Source: Acidimicrobiaceae bacterium
GTDB lineage: Bacteria; Actinomycetota; Acidimicrobiia; Acidimicrobiales; Bog-793
Length of the DNA: 20,006 nucleotides
Reading direction: 5' to 3'
Assembly: GCA_025463965.1 (NCBI GenBank)
Contig: JAODBN010000169.1
Coordinates: 1 to 20,006 of the forward strand
In this document: positions 1 to 6,999 of the stretch, one piece after another
Position numbering within the stretch: position 1 is the first letter of the stretch
Layout: each line of letters begins with the position of its first letter
Program-made: the position numbers and the translations under genes
The notes under the pieces: model-generated
Databases searched by the model: none
What the model was told of the DNA's origin: nothing
What the model saw: the letters and a program-made list of their open reading frames with translations, nothing else

Positions 1-956
1 CCCGGCACGGCCGTGCCCGCATCTCGCTTCCGGGCGGCGACGACTTCGGCGGCCGTCCGATCGACTTCCATCTGCGCGCCTTCACCGAGCTCGGCGCGGA
101 GTTCACCGTGGACCACGGCGAGGTCGAGGGTCGCTGCGACCGCCTGATCGGCACCCGCATCGTGCTCGAGTACCCGAGCCACACCACGACCGACAACGTC
201 CTCATGGCCTCCGTGCTGGCCAAGGGGACCACGGTGATCGAGAACGCCGCCCGCGAGCCCGAGATCGAGGACCTGGCGGCGCTCCTTGTGGCGATGGGCG
301 CCAGGATCGAGGGAGCCGGGACTTCGCGCATCGAGGTCGAGGGCGTCGACGAGCTGCGCCCGGCGCGCCACGAGGTGGTGGCCGACCGTGTCGTGGCGGC
401 GACCTGGCTCGTCGCGGTGGGTCTTGCGGGCGGAAACGTGCATGTCGCCGGGGCGCGGCCCGAGCACATGGACATGCTGCTCGTGAAGCTCCAGGCCGCC
501 GGGCTCGAGCTCGAGCCGACCGTCGGTGGCATCCGGGTGCGCGCCACGGGACGCCCTGCTCCCGTCGACGTCGCCACCCTTCCCTATCCCGGGGTGGCCA
601 CCGACTACAAGCCACTCCTGGTCACGCTCCTCTCGATCGCCACCGGGGTGTCGATCGTCACCGAGAACCTGTTCTCCGGGCGTTTCCGCTACGTGGACGA
701 GCTGCTACGGATGGGGGCGGACATCGTCACCGAGGGACATCACGCCGTCGTTCGCGGAGTGAACGGCCTGTCCGGCGCGCCGGTGCGTGCGCCGGACATC
801 CGTGCCGGGGCGGCGCTCGTGCTGGCGGGACTGGCCGCCTCGGGCGAAACCGTGGTCGCGGGGGCCGAGCACGTGGACCGCGGCTACGAGGACTTTGCCG
901 GGCGACTGTGTGCGCTCGGCGCCGACGTGACCCGGCTCCCGGCCGGGCCAGCTTGA
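1..956 (+). CDS. murA: UDP-N-acetylglucosamine 1-carboxyvinyltransferase, C-terminal part (MurA)
   Basis: MurA transfers enolpyruvate from PEP to UDP-GlcNAc, the first committed cytoplasmic step of peptidoglycan synthesis. The gene enters from the left edge, so its start is missing; the open frame is readable from base 3 and about 317 residues remain of the usual 420 or so. Visible family motifs are GGRPIDFH, ENAAREPEIED, TENLFSGRFR-VDEL-RMGAD, the conserved TD pair (TDYKP; the Asp matches the general base near E. coli D305), DIRAGAALVLAG and the closing HVDRGY. The active-site loop reads LPGGDDFGGRP (bases 27-59), so the position of E. coli Cys115 is Asp (codon 39-41), as in mycobacterial MurA. 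That substitution is known to give intrinsic fosfomycin resistance. treS begins 10 bases after the stop, so the two genes may be co-transcribed. Family assignment is secure; a second MurA paralog elsewhere cannot be excluded. Confidence 0.95.
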   Translation, partial: RHGRARISLPGGDDFGGRPIDFHLRAFTELGAEFTVDHGEVEGRCDRLIGTRIVLEYPSHTTTDNVLMASVLAKGTTVIENAAREPEIEDLAALLVAMGARIEGAGTSRIEVEGVDELRPARHEVVADRVVAATWLVAVGLAGGNVHVAGARPEHMDMLLVKLQAAGLELEPTVGGIRVRATGRPAPVDVATLPYPGVATDYKPLLVTLLSIATGVSIVTENLFSGRFRYVDELLRMGADIVTEGHHAVVRGVNGLSGAPVRAPDIRAGAALVLAGLAASGETVVAGAEHVDRGYEDFAGRLCALGADVTRLPAGPA

Positions 957-966
957 GGCGGCGCTG

Positions 967-2790
967 GTGACCGCCGGCGAAGCGGTTCCTCCCAGCGGCC
1001 TGTGGTCGCCCGGGGGGAGCGGTCCTGCCTCCTCGGGTCACCTCGTGCTCCCGGGCACGGGGCTCGTCCCGGGGCCGGTCGAGGGGTGGCGTCCGCTGTC
1101 GGACGACCCGCGTTGGTACGAGCGGGCGGTCTTCTACGAGGTCGTGCCGCGCGGCTTTTACGACTCGAACGGAGATGGCATCGGCGATCTCGCCGGAGTC
1201 GTCGAGAAGCTCGACTACCTCGCCTGGTTGGGCGTCGACTGTTTGTGGTTGCTGCCCTACTACCCCTCGCCGCTTCGCGACGGTGGCTACGACGTGAGTG
1301 ACTACTACAGCATCGCCCCCGAGTGCGGGACCGTCGACGACCTCGCCCGCCTCATCGAGGAGGCCCACCGACGGGGGATCCGGGTCATCGCCGACCTCGT
1401 CATTAACCATACGAGCGACGAGCACGCCTGGTTCCAAGAGTCGCGCTCCTCGCGGGACAACCCGAAGGCCGACTGGTACGTGTGGAGCGACGACGACCAG
1501 GCGATGTCCGATATCCGGGTGATCTTCTGTGACACCGAGTCCTCGAACTGGACCTGGGACTCAGTTCGCCAGCAGTTCTACTGGCACCGCTTCTTCCACC
1601 ACCAGCCGGACCTCAACTACGAGAACCCCGAGGTGCGCGAGGCGATCATGCAGGTGGTCCGCTTCTGGCTGGATCTCGGCCTCGACGGATTCCGGCTCGA
1701 CGCCGCCGCCTACCTCTACCAGCGCGAGGGCACGACGGGCGAGAACCTGCCGGAGACCCACGCCTTCCTGCAGCGGATGCGCAAAGAGATCGACCGGGAC
1801 TACCCCAATCGGATGCTGCTTGCCGAGGTGAACCAGTGGCCGCTCGACGTCATCGACTACTTCGGCCAGGGCGACGAGTGCAACATGTGCTTCCACTTCC
1901 CGCTGATGCCGCGCATGTTCATGGCCGTGCGCCGCGAGCAGCGCTTCCCGATCACCGAGATCCTGGCGCAGACACCGCCAGTGCCAGAAGGGGCCCAGTG
2001 GGGCATCTTCTTGCGCAACCACGACGAGCTCACCTTGGAGATGGTCTCCGAGGACGAGCGCGACTACATGTACGCCGAGTACGCGAGCGACCCCCGCATG
2101 CGCAAGAACCTGGGCATCCGCCGGCGACTGGCGCCGCTCGTGGAGAACGACCGGCGCGTCGCCGAGCTGCTGCACGGCCTTTTGCTCTCACTGCCGGGAA
2201 GCCCCGTCCTCTACTACGGCGACGAGCTCCTGATGGGCGACAACATCTACCTGGGCGATCGCGACGGCGTGCGCACCCCGATGCAGTGGACCCCCGACCG
2301 CAACGGGGGCTTCTCTCGGGCCGACTTCGCCCAGCTGTTCCTGCCGCCGTCGATGGACCCGGTCTACGGCTTCCAGTCGGTGAACGTGGAGGCCGGACTA
2401 CGTGACCAGTCCTCCTTCTTGCACTGGCTCCACCGCATGCTCGGCATCCGTCGTCAGTACCCCGTGTTCGCCAAGGGGGAGCTCGAGGTCGTCCCCGCCG
2501 ACAACCCCTCGATCCTCGCCTACGTCCGCTCGGCGGCGCCCGCCGGCGGTATCCCCCTCGGCGCCGGCCCCAGCGCCGAGGCGGGGGCGCCCCCGGACAA
2601 CCGGGCGGTGCTGTGCGTGAACAACCTGAGCCGCTTCGCCCAGTCGGCGGAGATCAGCCTCGGGCGATTCGAGGGATACGCGCCCGTCGAGCTCGTGGGC
2701 CGGACCACGTTCCCGGTGGTCGGGTCCAGCGGCTACTCGATGAGCCTCGGTCCGCACGGCTTCTATTGGCTCGAGCTCCAAGGAGGCTGA
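967..2790 (+). CDS. treS: Trehalose synthase / maltose alpha-D-glucosyltransferase (TreS)
   Basis: TreS is a cytoplasmic GH13 enzyme that interconverts maltose and trehalose and, in actinobacteria, feeds maltose to maltokinase and the GlgE glucan pathway. The 607-residue protein has the full GH13 motif set: DLVINHTSD, DGFRLDA with nucleophile D245, LLAEVNQWP with acid/base E287, and FLRNHDEL with transition-state D353. It also has TreS hallmarks such as YLYQREGT-GENLPETH, YYGDELLMGDNIYLGDRDGVRTPMQW and a C-terminal beta domain. About 46 residues of Gly/Pro-rich sequence precede the usual TreS beginning (RWYERAVFYEV), so the GTG at 967 is not certain and no good ribosome site precedes it; in-frame starts further in are possible. 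The downstream maltokinase-like gene starts 1 base after the stop, as expected of a TreS-Mak operon. All catalytic residues are present, so TreS itself should be active. Confidence 0.95.
   Translation: MTAGEAVPPSGLWSPGGSGPASSGHLVLPGTGLVPGPVEGWRPLSDDPRWYERAVFYEVVPRGFYDSNGDGIGDLAGVVEKLDYLAWLGVDCLWLLPYYPSPLRDGGYDVSDYYSIAPECGTVDDLARLIEEAHRRGIRVIADLVINHTSDEHAWFQESRSSRDNPKADWYVWSDDDQAMSDIRVIFCDTESSNWTWDSVRQQFYWHRFFHHQPDLNYENPEVREAIMQVVRFWLDLGLDGFRLDAAAYLYQREGTTGENLPETHAFLQRMRKEIDRDYPNRMLLAEVNQWPLDVIDYFGQGDECNMCFHFPLMPRMFMAVRREQRFPITEILAQTPPVPEGAQWGIFLRNHDELTLEMVSEDERDYMYAEYASDPRMRKNLGIRRRLAPLVENDRRVAELLHGLLLSLPGSPVLYYGDELLMGDNIYLGDRDGVRTPMQWTPDRNGGFSRADFAQLFLPPSMDPVYGFQSVNVEAGLRDQSSFLHWLHRMLGIRRQYPVFAKGELEVVPADNPSILAYVRSAAPAGGIPLGAGPSAEAGAPPDNRAVLCVNNLSRFAQSAEISLGRFEGYAPVELVGRTTFPVVGSSGYSMSLGPHGFYWLELQGG
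2780..2786 (+). promoter_or_regulatory. Strong ribosome binding site of the maltokinase-like gene
   Basis: AAGGAGG lies inside the last codons of treS, 5 bases before the ATG at 2792. It is the best Shine-Dalgarno match I saw in the window. It fixes this start and indicates that the second gene is translated efficiently from the treS message. Confidence 0.75.
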
Positions 2791-2791
2791 G

Positions 2792-4138
2792 ATGGCCCCG
2801 CTCCCCTCCGCCCTCGCCGCTCTCGCCGCGCCGTACCTCGAACGTCAGCTCTGGTACCAGAGCGCGATCGCCGGTCTGCCACCGGCCCCGATCGAGCTGT
2901 CGAACTGCGACGTCCTACGCGACGGACGTCCCGGGCTCTCGCGGCTGCTGCTCACCCAGGGCAGCCGGGTCTTTCAGCTGCTCGTCGGGTGGAGACCGGC
3001 CACCGCGGTCGCCGGGGTGCTGAAGGGCCGTGAGTCCTCGTTGCTCGGCTCGGCGCTCGACGACGCCGAGCCAGTGCTCGTCTACGAGGCGCTCGCCGAC
3101 GACGAGCTGATCATCGACCTGTTGGAGGTGGTGTCGGGCGGAACGGAGACCGCCGAGCGGGTGCGCCGGGTCTCCACGCTCGTCTCGCACGCCTCGGTGG
3201 TCTTCGACGAGCGGCTGTTCATGAAGCTCTACCGGGTGCTCGAAGAGGGCGAGCGGCCCGAGGCTGAGGCGATGTTCCGCCTCGACTCGGTGGGATTCAA
3301 CGCCATCCTCGCTCCCGTGGCGCGCTGGCGCGACCACGGCTTTGATCTTGCGCTCGTGCGCGAGTTCCTGCCGAGCGCGCTCGAGGGGCGGCTCCTGGCG
3401 CTGACCTCGCTGCGTGACCTGCTCGCCCACGCGTCCGGCAGCGACGAGCACGGGGGACTGCGCTACGGCCAGGACGTGCGCGACGCCGACGTGGAGACCG
3501 CCGCGGCCGGAGGTGACTTCGCCTCGGAGATGCGCCGTCTCGGCACCACGACGGCGCGTCTGCACCTCGCGCTGCGGGCCGCCTTCGGCGAGCGAACCAT
3601 GGATGCCGGCGTGCTCGCCGCCGGGCTCGAGGGCGCCGCGGCGCTCCCCGAGGGAACCCCCGGAAAGGCCAGAGAGCTTGCCGAGCTCGCCGAAGAGATC
3701 GCCCAGCTCGGCAAGGGCGCGGTGGGCCCCGCGCTTCGCATCCACGGCGACTACCACCTGCGTCGGGTCATGCGCTCGGAGATCGGCTGGATCGTCGCGG
3801 GGTTCGCCGACGACCCGCTCTACGCCACCGCTCGCCCGCACCCGTCACTCCCGGCCCGGGTGGGATCGCCCGTCGAAGACCTGGCCGACATGTGCTTCTC
3901 GCTCCACCGGGTGGCGGTCGAGGCACTCGCCCAGCGGCCCGCCGCGGAGGCGGAGCTGGCCGGCGAGCTGGCCGCGGCCTGGGAGCGGCGAAACCAGGCC
4001 TCGTTCCTCGAGGGCTATGTGACGACCCCGGCCGCCCGAAGCCTGCTTCCTCGGGAGCCCGCCACGACCGACGCCCTGCTGGCGGCCTTCGAGCTCGTCC
4101 GCGAGCGCCGCTACGAGGCGACGCCCTCCGAGGAGTGA
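2792..4138 (+). CDS. Maltokinase-family protein (Pep2/Mak), metal-binding residues apparently lost
   Basis: Maltokinase phosphorylates maltose with ATP to give maltose-1-phosphate, the GlgE substrate. The 448-residue length fits (M. tuberculosis Mak is about 455) and the family pattern can be followed along the chain: N-terminal LERQLWYQ (family RQRWYAG), QLLVGW, SVVFDERLFMKLYR with the ATP-binding Lys (family SVIFDRRAILKVFR), SLRDLLA, GGDFASEMRRLG and IHGDYHL around residues 317-323 with catalytic Asp320. However, HGDxHLGQV has become HGDYHLRRV (R324, R325), and DFEGEP, whose Asp is the DFG-type metal ligand, has become GFADDP (G337 to P342). The QSN signature before SVVF is also absent, as is the usual RPGWLPIPL-like C-terminus. 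Position after treS and the strong ribosome site suggest an expressed TreS partner, but catalysis is doubtful. The comparison is from memory of the family, not a computed alignment. The last 28 bases overlap galT on the other strand. Confidence 0.85.
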   Translation: MAPLPSALAALAAPYLERQLWYQSAIAGLPPAPIELSNCDVLRDGRPGLSRLLLTQGSRVFQLLVGWRPATAVAGVLKGRESSLLGSALDDAEPVLVYEALADDELIIDLLEVVSGGTETAERVRRVSTLVSHASVVFDERLFMKLYRVLEEGERPEAEAMFRLDSVGFNAILAPVARWRDHGFDLALVREFLPSALEGRLLALTSLRDLLAHASGSDEHGGLRYGQDVRDADVETAAAGGDFASEMRRLGTTTARLHLALRAAFGERTMDAGVLAAGLEGAAALPEGTPGKARELAELAEEIAQLGKGAVGPALRIHGDYHLRRVMRSEIGWIVAGFADDPLYATARPHPSLPARVGSPVEDLADMCFSLHRVAVEALAQRPAAEAELAGELAAAWERRNQASFLEGYVTTPAARSLLPREPATTDALLAAFELVRERRYEATPSEE

Positions 4139-5136
4139 CCTTCGACCGCGAGCGGACGGCTCGAGGCGATGGCGTCCCGCAGCTCCTCGGCCACGCGCTC
4201 GGGGGCCACCACGTTGATGTAGACGCCCGTGCCGAGCTCGAAGCCGGCCCGCGTGGTCAGCTTGGGGAGCACGTGGACGTGCCAGTGGTAGGGGGCGCTC
4301 GCGCGGTAGGGGGCCGAGTGGAACACCACGTTGTAGGCGATGTCGCCGAGGACGAGCCGGAGGCTGGCGAGCGCGTTGCGCACGGCGAGGCCGACGCTGG
4401 CGAGGTCGGTCGGCGGGGTCCGGTGAAGGTGGGCCTCGTGGTTGCGGGGCACGACCAACAGCTCATAGGGGGTCCCCGACCAGTAGGGGGCGAAGGTGAC
4501 GGCGTGCTCGCCGCCCTCCACGAGGCGGTAACCGGCACGCTCTTCGGAGGCGAGGGCGGTGCACAGCAGGCACCCCCCGGCGAAGCGGCTGAAGCTGCCC
4601 TGTTCGTCGACGAGCTCTCGGGGGACGAAGGGGATCCCGAGCAGCTGACCGTGGGGATGGTCCTGGGAGGCGCCGGCCTCGCGCCCGTAGTTCACGATCA
4701 CCTGGCTGTAGCGAAGCCCCGGGGTGCCCTGATGCTCTTCGACACGGTCACGGATCGCCATCATCACGAGCTCGGTCTGGTGGTCGTCGAGGGAGCCGAG
4801 CGAGAGGTGGTGGTCCGGGGAGAAGATCAGCACCTCGTGGATCCCGCTCGCCGGCGCCTGGGTGAAGACCGGTCCCCGATGCTCGACGACGAAGGGCTGC
4901 AGGCCCTCGAAGGCGGGGTAGCGGTTGGGGACCACCCGGACCAGCCAGTGGCCCTCGGCGCCATAGGTCTCGAGCGCGGGGGGCGTCGCGTCCTCGTTCC
5001 CCGGGCAGAACGGGCAGGGCGCGTCGGGGTCCAAGACCGCGGGCTCGCGGGGGGAGAACGCCGGCCCCCGCTCGATCCGATCCGTGGAGACGGCGACCCA
5101 ACGCCCAGAGAGCGGATCGAGTCGCAGCTGATTCAT
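4111..5136 (-). CDS. galT: Galactose-1-phosphate uridylyltransferase (GalT)
   Basis: GalT exchanges UMP between UDP-glucose and galactose-1-phosphate in the Leloir pathway, or acts on a related hexose-1-phosphate. The 341-residue protein starts MNQLRLDPLSGRWV, typical of the family, at the ATG at 5136. It has the zinc-type pair CPFC (C41, C44), the active-site HPHGQ (residues 160-164, nucleophile H162), a second Cys pair CLLC near 189-192, and the C-terminal HIT-like HWHVHVLPKL near 284-293. A longer upstream reading exists but is Arg-rich and not family-like. GGAGG lies 11 bases before the ATG. Its 3' end overlaps the maltokinase-like gene by 28 bases in convergent orientation. No galK or galE is visible nearby, so the in vivo sugar could be something other than galactose. 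Confidence 0.93.
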   Translation of the reverse strand: MNQLRLDPLSGRWVAVSTDRIERGPAFSPREPAVLDPDAPCPFCPGNEDATPPALETYGAEGHWLVRVVPNRYPAFEGLQPFVVEHRGPVFTQAPASGIHEVLIFSPDHHLSLGSLDDHQTELVMMAIRDRVEEHQGTPGLRYSQVIVNYGREAGASQDHPHGQLLGIPFVPRELVDEQGSFSRFAGGCLLCTALASEERAGYRLVEGGEHAVTFAPYWSGTPYELLVVPRNHEAHLHRTPPTDLASVGLAVRNALASLRLVLGDIAYNVVFHSAPYRASAPYHWHVHVLPKLTTRAGFELGTGVYINVVAPERVAEELRDAIASSRPLAVEGHSSEGVAS

Positions 5137-5175
5137 ACTGATCGGAGCCTCCGCGTCCACGCGTGCGTCAGTCCA

Positions 5176-5181
5176 ACGGTA
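5176..5181 (-). promoter_or_regulatory. Possible -10 element of galT
   Basis: Read on the minus strand the bases are TACCGT, a TAnnnT -10 match. It would start a leader of about 30 bases carrying the GGAGG ribosome site (5148-5152) before the galT ATG. I see no convincing -35 hexamer, so this is only a candidate. Confidence 0.3.
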
Positions 5182-5225
5182 GCGAACCTGACCTGCCCCA
5201 GTGCGGCACCGTCTGCGAGCTGGCG

Positions 5226-5741
5226 GTGATTCCCCTGTACGACGTCCTTGTCGCTCTCCACGCGCTCGTCGCCGTCGTCGGCTTCGGCGCGCTCGCGGCG
5301 ACCGGCGCCTACGCAAGCGCGCTTCGCCGATCCGGCCCGGAGGGTGCCTCTGCTGCGGCGAGGCGGTACTTCGCGCCGGGCCGGAACCTCGCCCCGTACG
5401 CCCTGTTCGCGGTGCCCGCCCTCGGGGTGGCGCTCCTCGGGCTCCACCACTGGCACGACCTTTCCGTGCCCTACCCCTGGGTCGGCCTTGTCTTGTGGGT
5501 GGTCGCGGCGGGGCTGGCCACCGGCGTCAGCTTCCCGGCCGAGCGAGAGATCAAGGCCCTGCTGGCCGAGAGCGCCACCGCACCGGCTGGCTTGCCGGCA
5601 CTCGCCGCCGGCGCGCCGGGTCCAGGCTCGCTCGCCACCAGCACCATCGGGGCGACCTGCAAGCGCTGCGAGCGGGCCACAGCCGCGGCCACCGTGTGCT
5701 TTGTCATCGCCCTGTTCTTCATGGTCGTCCAGCCCCGCTGA
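5226..5741 (+). CDS. Small integral membrane protein, DUF2269-like
   Basis: No enzyme motif is visible. From the GTG at 5226 the 171-residue protein begins IPLYDVLVALHALVAVVGFG, a clean first membrane helix with a His, followed by hydrophobic stretches at roughly 55-74, 84-103 and 150-167, so about four membrane spans. It ends in MVVQPR. This layout resembles the predicted integral membrane proteins grouped as DUF2269 (first-helix His, C-terminal hydrophobic segment ending in Val/Lys-Pro), but that is an impression only. An in-frame GTG at 5163 would add 21 polar residues with two Cys and leave only 26 bases to galT. I prefer 5226 because it leaves room for divergent promoters. A GC-only hairpin follows the stop. 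Confidence 0.7.
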   Translation: MIPLYDVLVALHALVAVVGFGALAATGAYASALRRSGPEGASAAARRYFAPGRNLAPYALFAVPALGVALLGLHHWHDLSVPYPWVGLVLWVVAAGLATGVSFPAEREIKALLAESATAPAGLPALAAGAPGPGSLATSTIGATCKRCERATAAATVCFVIALFFMVVQPR

Positions 5742-5755
5742 GCCCGACGTTCGGT

Positions 5756-5779
5756 CCCGCGCGCCCAAGTGCGCGCGGG
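5756..5779 (+). terminator. Hairpin after the membrane-protein gene
   Basis: CCCGCGCGC and GCGCGCGGG form a perfect 9-bp all-GC stem with the 6-base loop CCAAGT, 14 bases after the stop at 5741. There is no U-tract; such hairpins are common candidate terminators in high-GC actinobacteria. The stem also covers where a -35 box for the next gene would lie. Confidence 0.5.
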
Positions 5780-5787
5780 CCCTCCGG

Positions 5788-5801
5788 TAGCGTGCCGGGC
5801 T
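5788..5801 (+). promoter_or_regulatory. Leaderless-type -10 element of the alpha/beta hydrolase
   Basis: TAGCGT at 5788-5793 matches the actinobacterial TAnnnT -10 pattern and is followed by 8 bases and then GTG at 5802. Transcription would begin at or within a base or two of the start codon. This decides the start of the next gene in favour of 5802 over the in-frame GTG at 5769, which lies inside the hairpin. Confidence 0.5.
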
Positions 5802-6998
5802 GTGCCAACGCCCCCACCTGGCTCTCGTGGCGCGCCAGCGCGCCGGCCAGGCCCGCCGCCGAGACCGGTCGGGCGGCAAGCTCGGCCCGCACCACGGCGG
5901 GCGCGGCCGGGCCTGATCGTCGTCGGTGTGGTCGTGGTGGCGCTCGCTTTGCTGGTCATCCACCGCGTCCATTCCGGGGGCAAGCCGCGCACGGGCGCTG
6001 CGGTCTCCTCGCACGCGCCCGCGAAGCCCCTGCGCCTCAACGTGGGTATCGCCTCGTGCACCTTCGTCGACCACAGCCGGACGACCCACGACTATGCGAC
6101 GAACACCGACACCCCCGGGCGTACCCTTGTCACCGAGATCCGTTACCCGACGACGAACGGGCGTTCAGGGGTCGAGACCGCGGGTGCCCACCCGGCTCTT
6201 CGGCACGGGCCCTACCCCCTGATCGTGTTCGCCCACGGCTACACCATCGATCCGGTCGTGTACCAAAAGCTCCTCGACGCCTGGGTGCGGGCGGGATTCG
6301 TCGTCGCCGCCCCGCTCTTCCCCGACACCGAGAGCGCCGCGGTCAGCGCCGGCACGGGAGCCGAGCAGGACATCATCAACCAGCCCGCGGACGTTGCCTT
6401 TGTCACGCGTCGCCTGAAGGTGGCCGCCGCCCGCGGGTCCGGCTGCTCGGTCCTGCGCGGCCTCGAGCGGACCGGGGCGGTCGCGCTCGCCGGCCAGTCC
6501 GACGGCGGCGACACGGTGGCGAGCCTGGCGTACTTCAGCGGGGACGCGCCGCTCATGACCGGTCTCGGTGTGCGGGCGGTGGCCATCTTGTCGGGTGAGG
6601 AGGACATGGCCGCCGGCTCGGGGACCTACCGGGCGGTCCCCGGCTCCCCGCCCCTGCTCTTCGTGCAGAGCCGCAACGACACCTGCAACACCCCCCAGCA
6701 GGCGACGTTGCTCTACAACGCGGTGCAGCAGGCCGACAAGTGGTTCCTCGAAACCAGCTCCGTCGCCCATCTCGGCCCCTACACCGGAGCCGAGCCCGCC
6801 CAGTTCGCGGCGGTCGCCGCGGAGACGACGGCGTACTTCGGAGCAGAGCTCGACGGAGCGTCCCTCAACGCCGTCGGCATGGCGCTCAGGCGCTCGCTCG
6901 CCGGCCACGGCGCAGTCGCCAGCTTGAAGGCGGGTGGCTCGGCTCCCGCCATGCCCGGGCAGAATGCCTCTGTGGCCTCCTGCTACGTCGACTCCTGA
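5802..6998 (+). CDS. Membrane-anchored alpha/beta hydrolase (dienelactone hydrolase / PAF-acetylhydrolase-like)
   Basis: The product is a serine hydrolase of unknown substrate, probably tethered to the outer face of the membrane. From GTG 5802 it has 398 residues: a Pro/Arg-rich basic N-terminus (1-36), one membrane helix (about 37-53, LIVVGVVVVALALLVI) and an extracytoplasmic catalytic domain. The fold signs are PLIVFAHGYT (oxyanion region, about 139-148), the nucleophile elbow GQSDGG with S233, an Asp in SRNDTC and a His in VAHLGPY, giving a plausible Ser-Asp-His triad. Such proteins include esterases that cleave short acyl or lipid esters; the sequence does not tell the substrate. Several Cys in the extracytoplasmic part (C86, C215, the SCYVDS end) may form disulfides. 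The cysteine desulfurase gene begins 1 base after the stop, so translation may be coupled. Confidence 0.8.
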   Translation: MPTPPPGSRGAPARRPGPPPRPVGRQARPAPRRARPGLIVVGVVVVALALLVIHRVHSGGKPRTGAAVSSHAPAKPLRLNVGIASCTFVDHSRTTHDYATNTDTPGRTLVTEIRYPTTNGRSGVETAGAHPALRHGPYPLIVFAHGYTIDPVVYQKLLDAWVRAGFVVAAPLFPDTESAAVSAGTGAEQDIINQPADVAFVTRRLKVAAARGSGCSVLRGLERTGAVALAGQSDGGDTVASLAYFSGDAPLMTGLGVRAVAILSGEEDMAAGSGTYRAVPGSPPLLFVQSRNDTCNTPQQATLLYNAVQQADKWFLETSSVAHLGPYTGAEPAQFAAVAAETTAYFGAELDGASLNAVGMALRRSLAGHGAVASLKAGGSAPAMPGQNASVASCYVDS

Positions 6999-6999
6999 G

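Noticed and set aside
3892..5229. A 445-residue open frame on the plus strand across galT
   Set aside because: It is the antisense of galT and the tail of the maltokinase-like gene, with no recognisable motif.
6959..6998. CAGAAT-N6-GTG followed by an 8-codon frame (VASCYVDS) just before the cysteine desulfurase, resembling a Cys-containing leader peptide
   Set aside because: The frame is simply the C-terminus of the hydrolase, with a single Cys and no attenuator hairpin before the desulfurase start.
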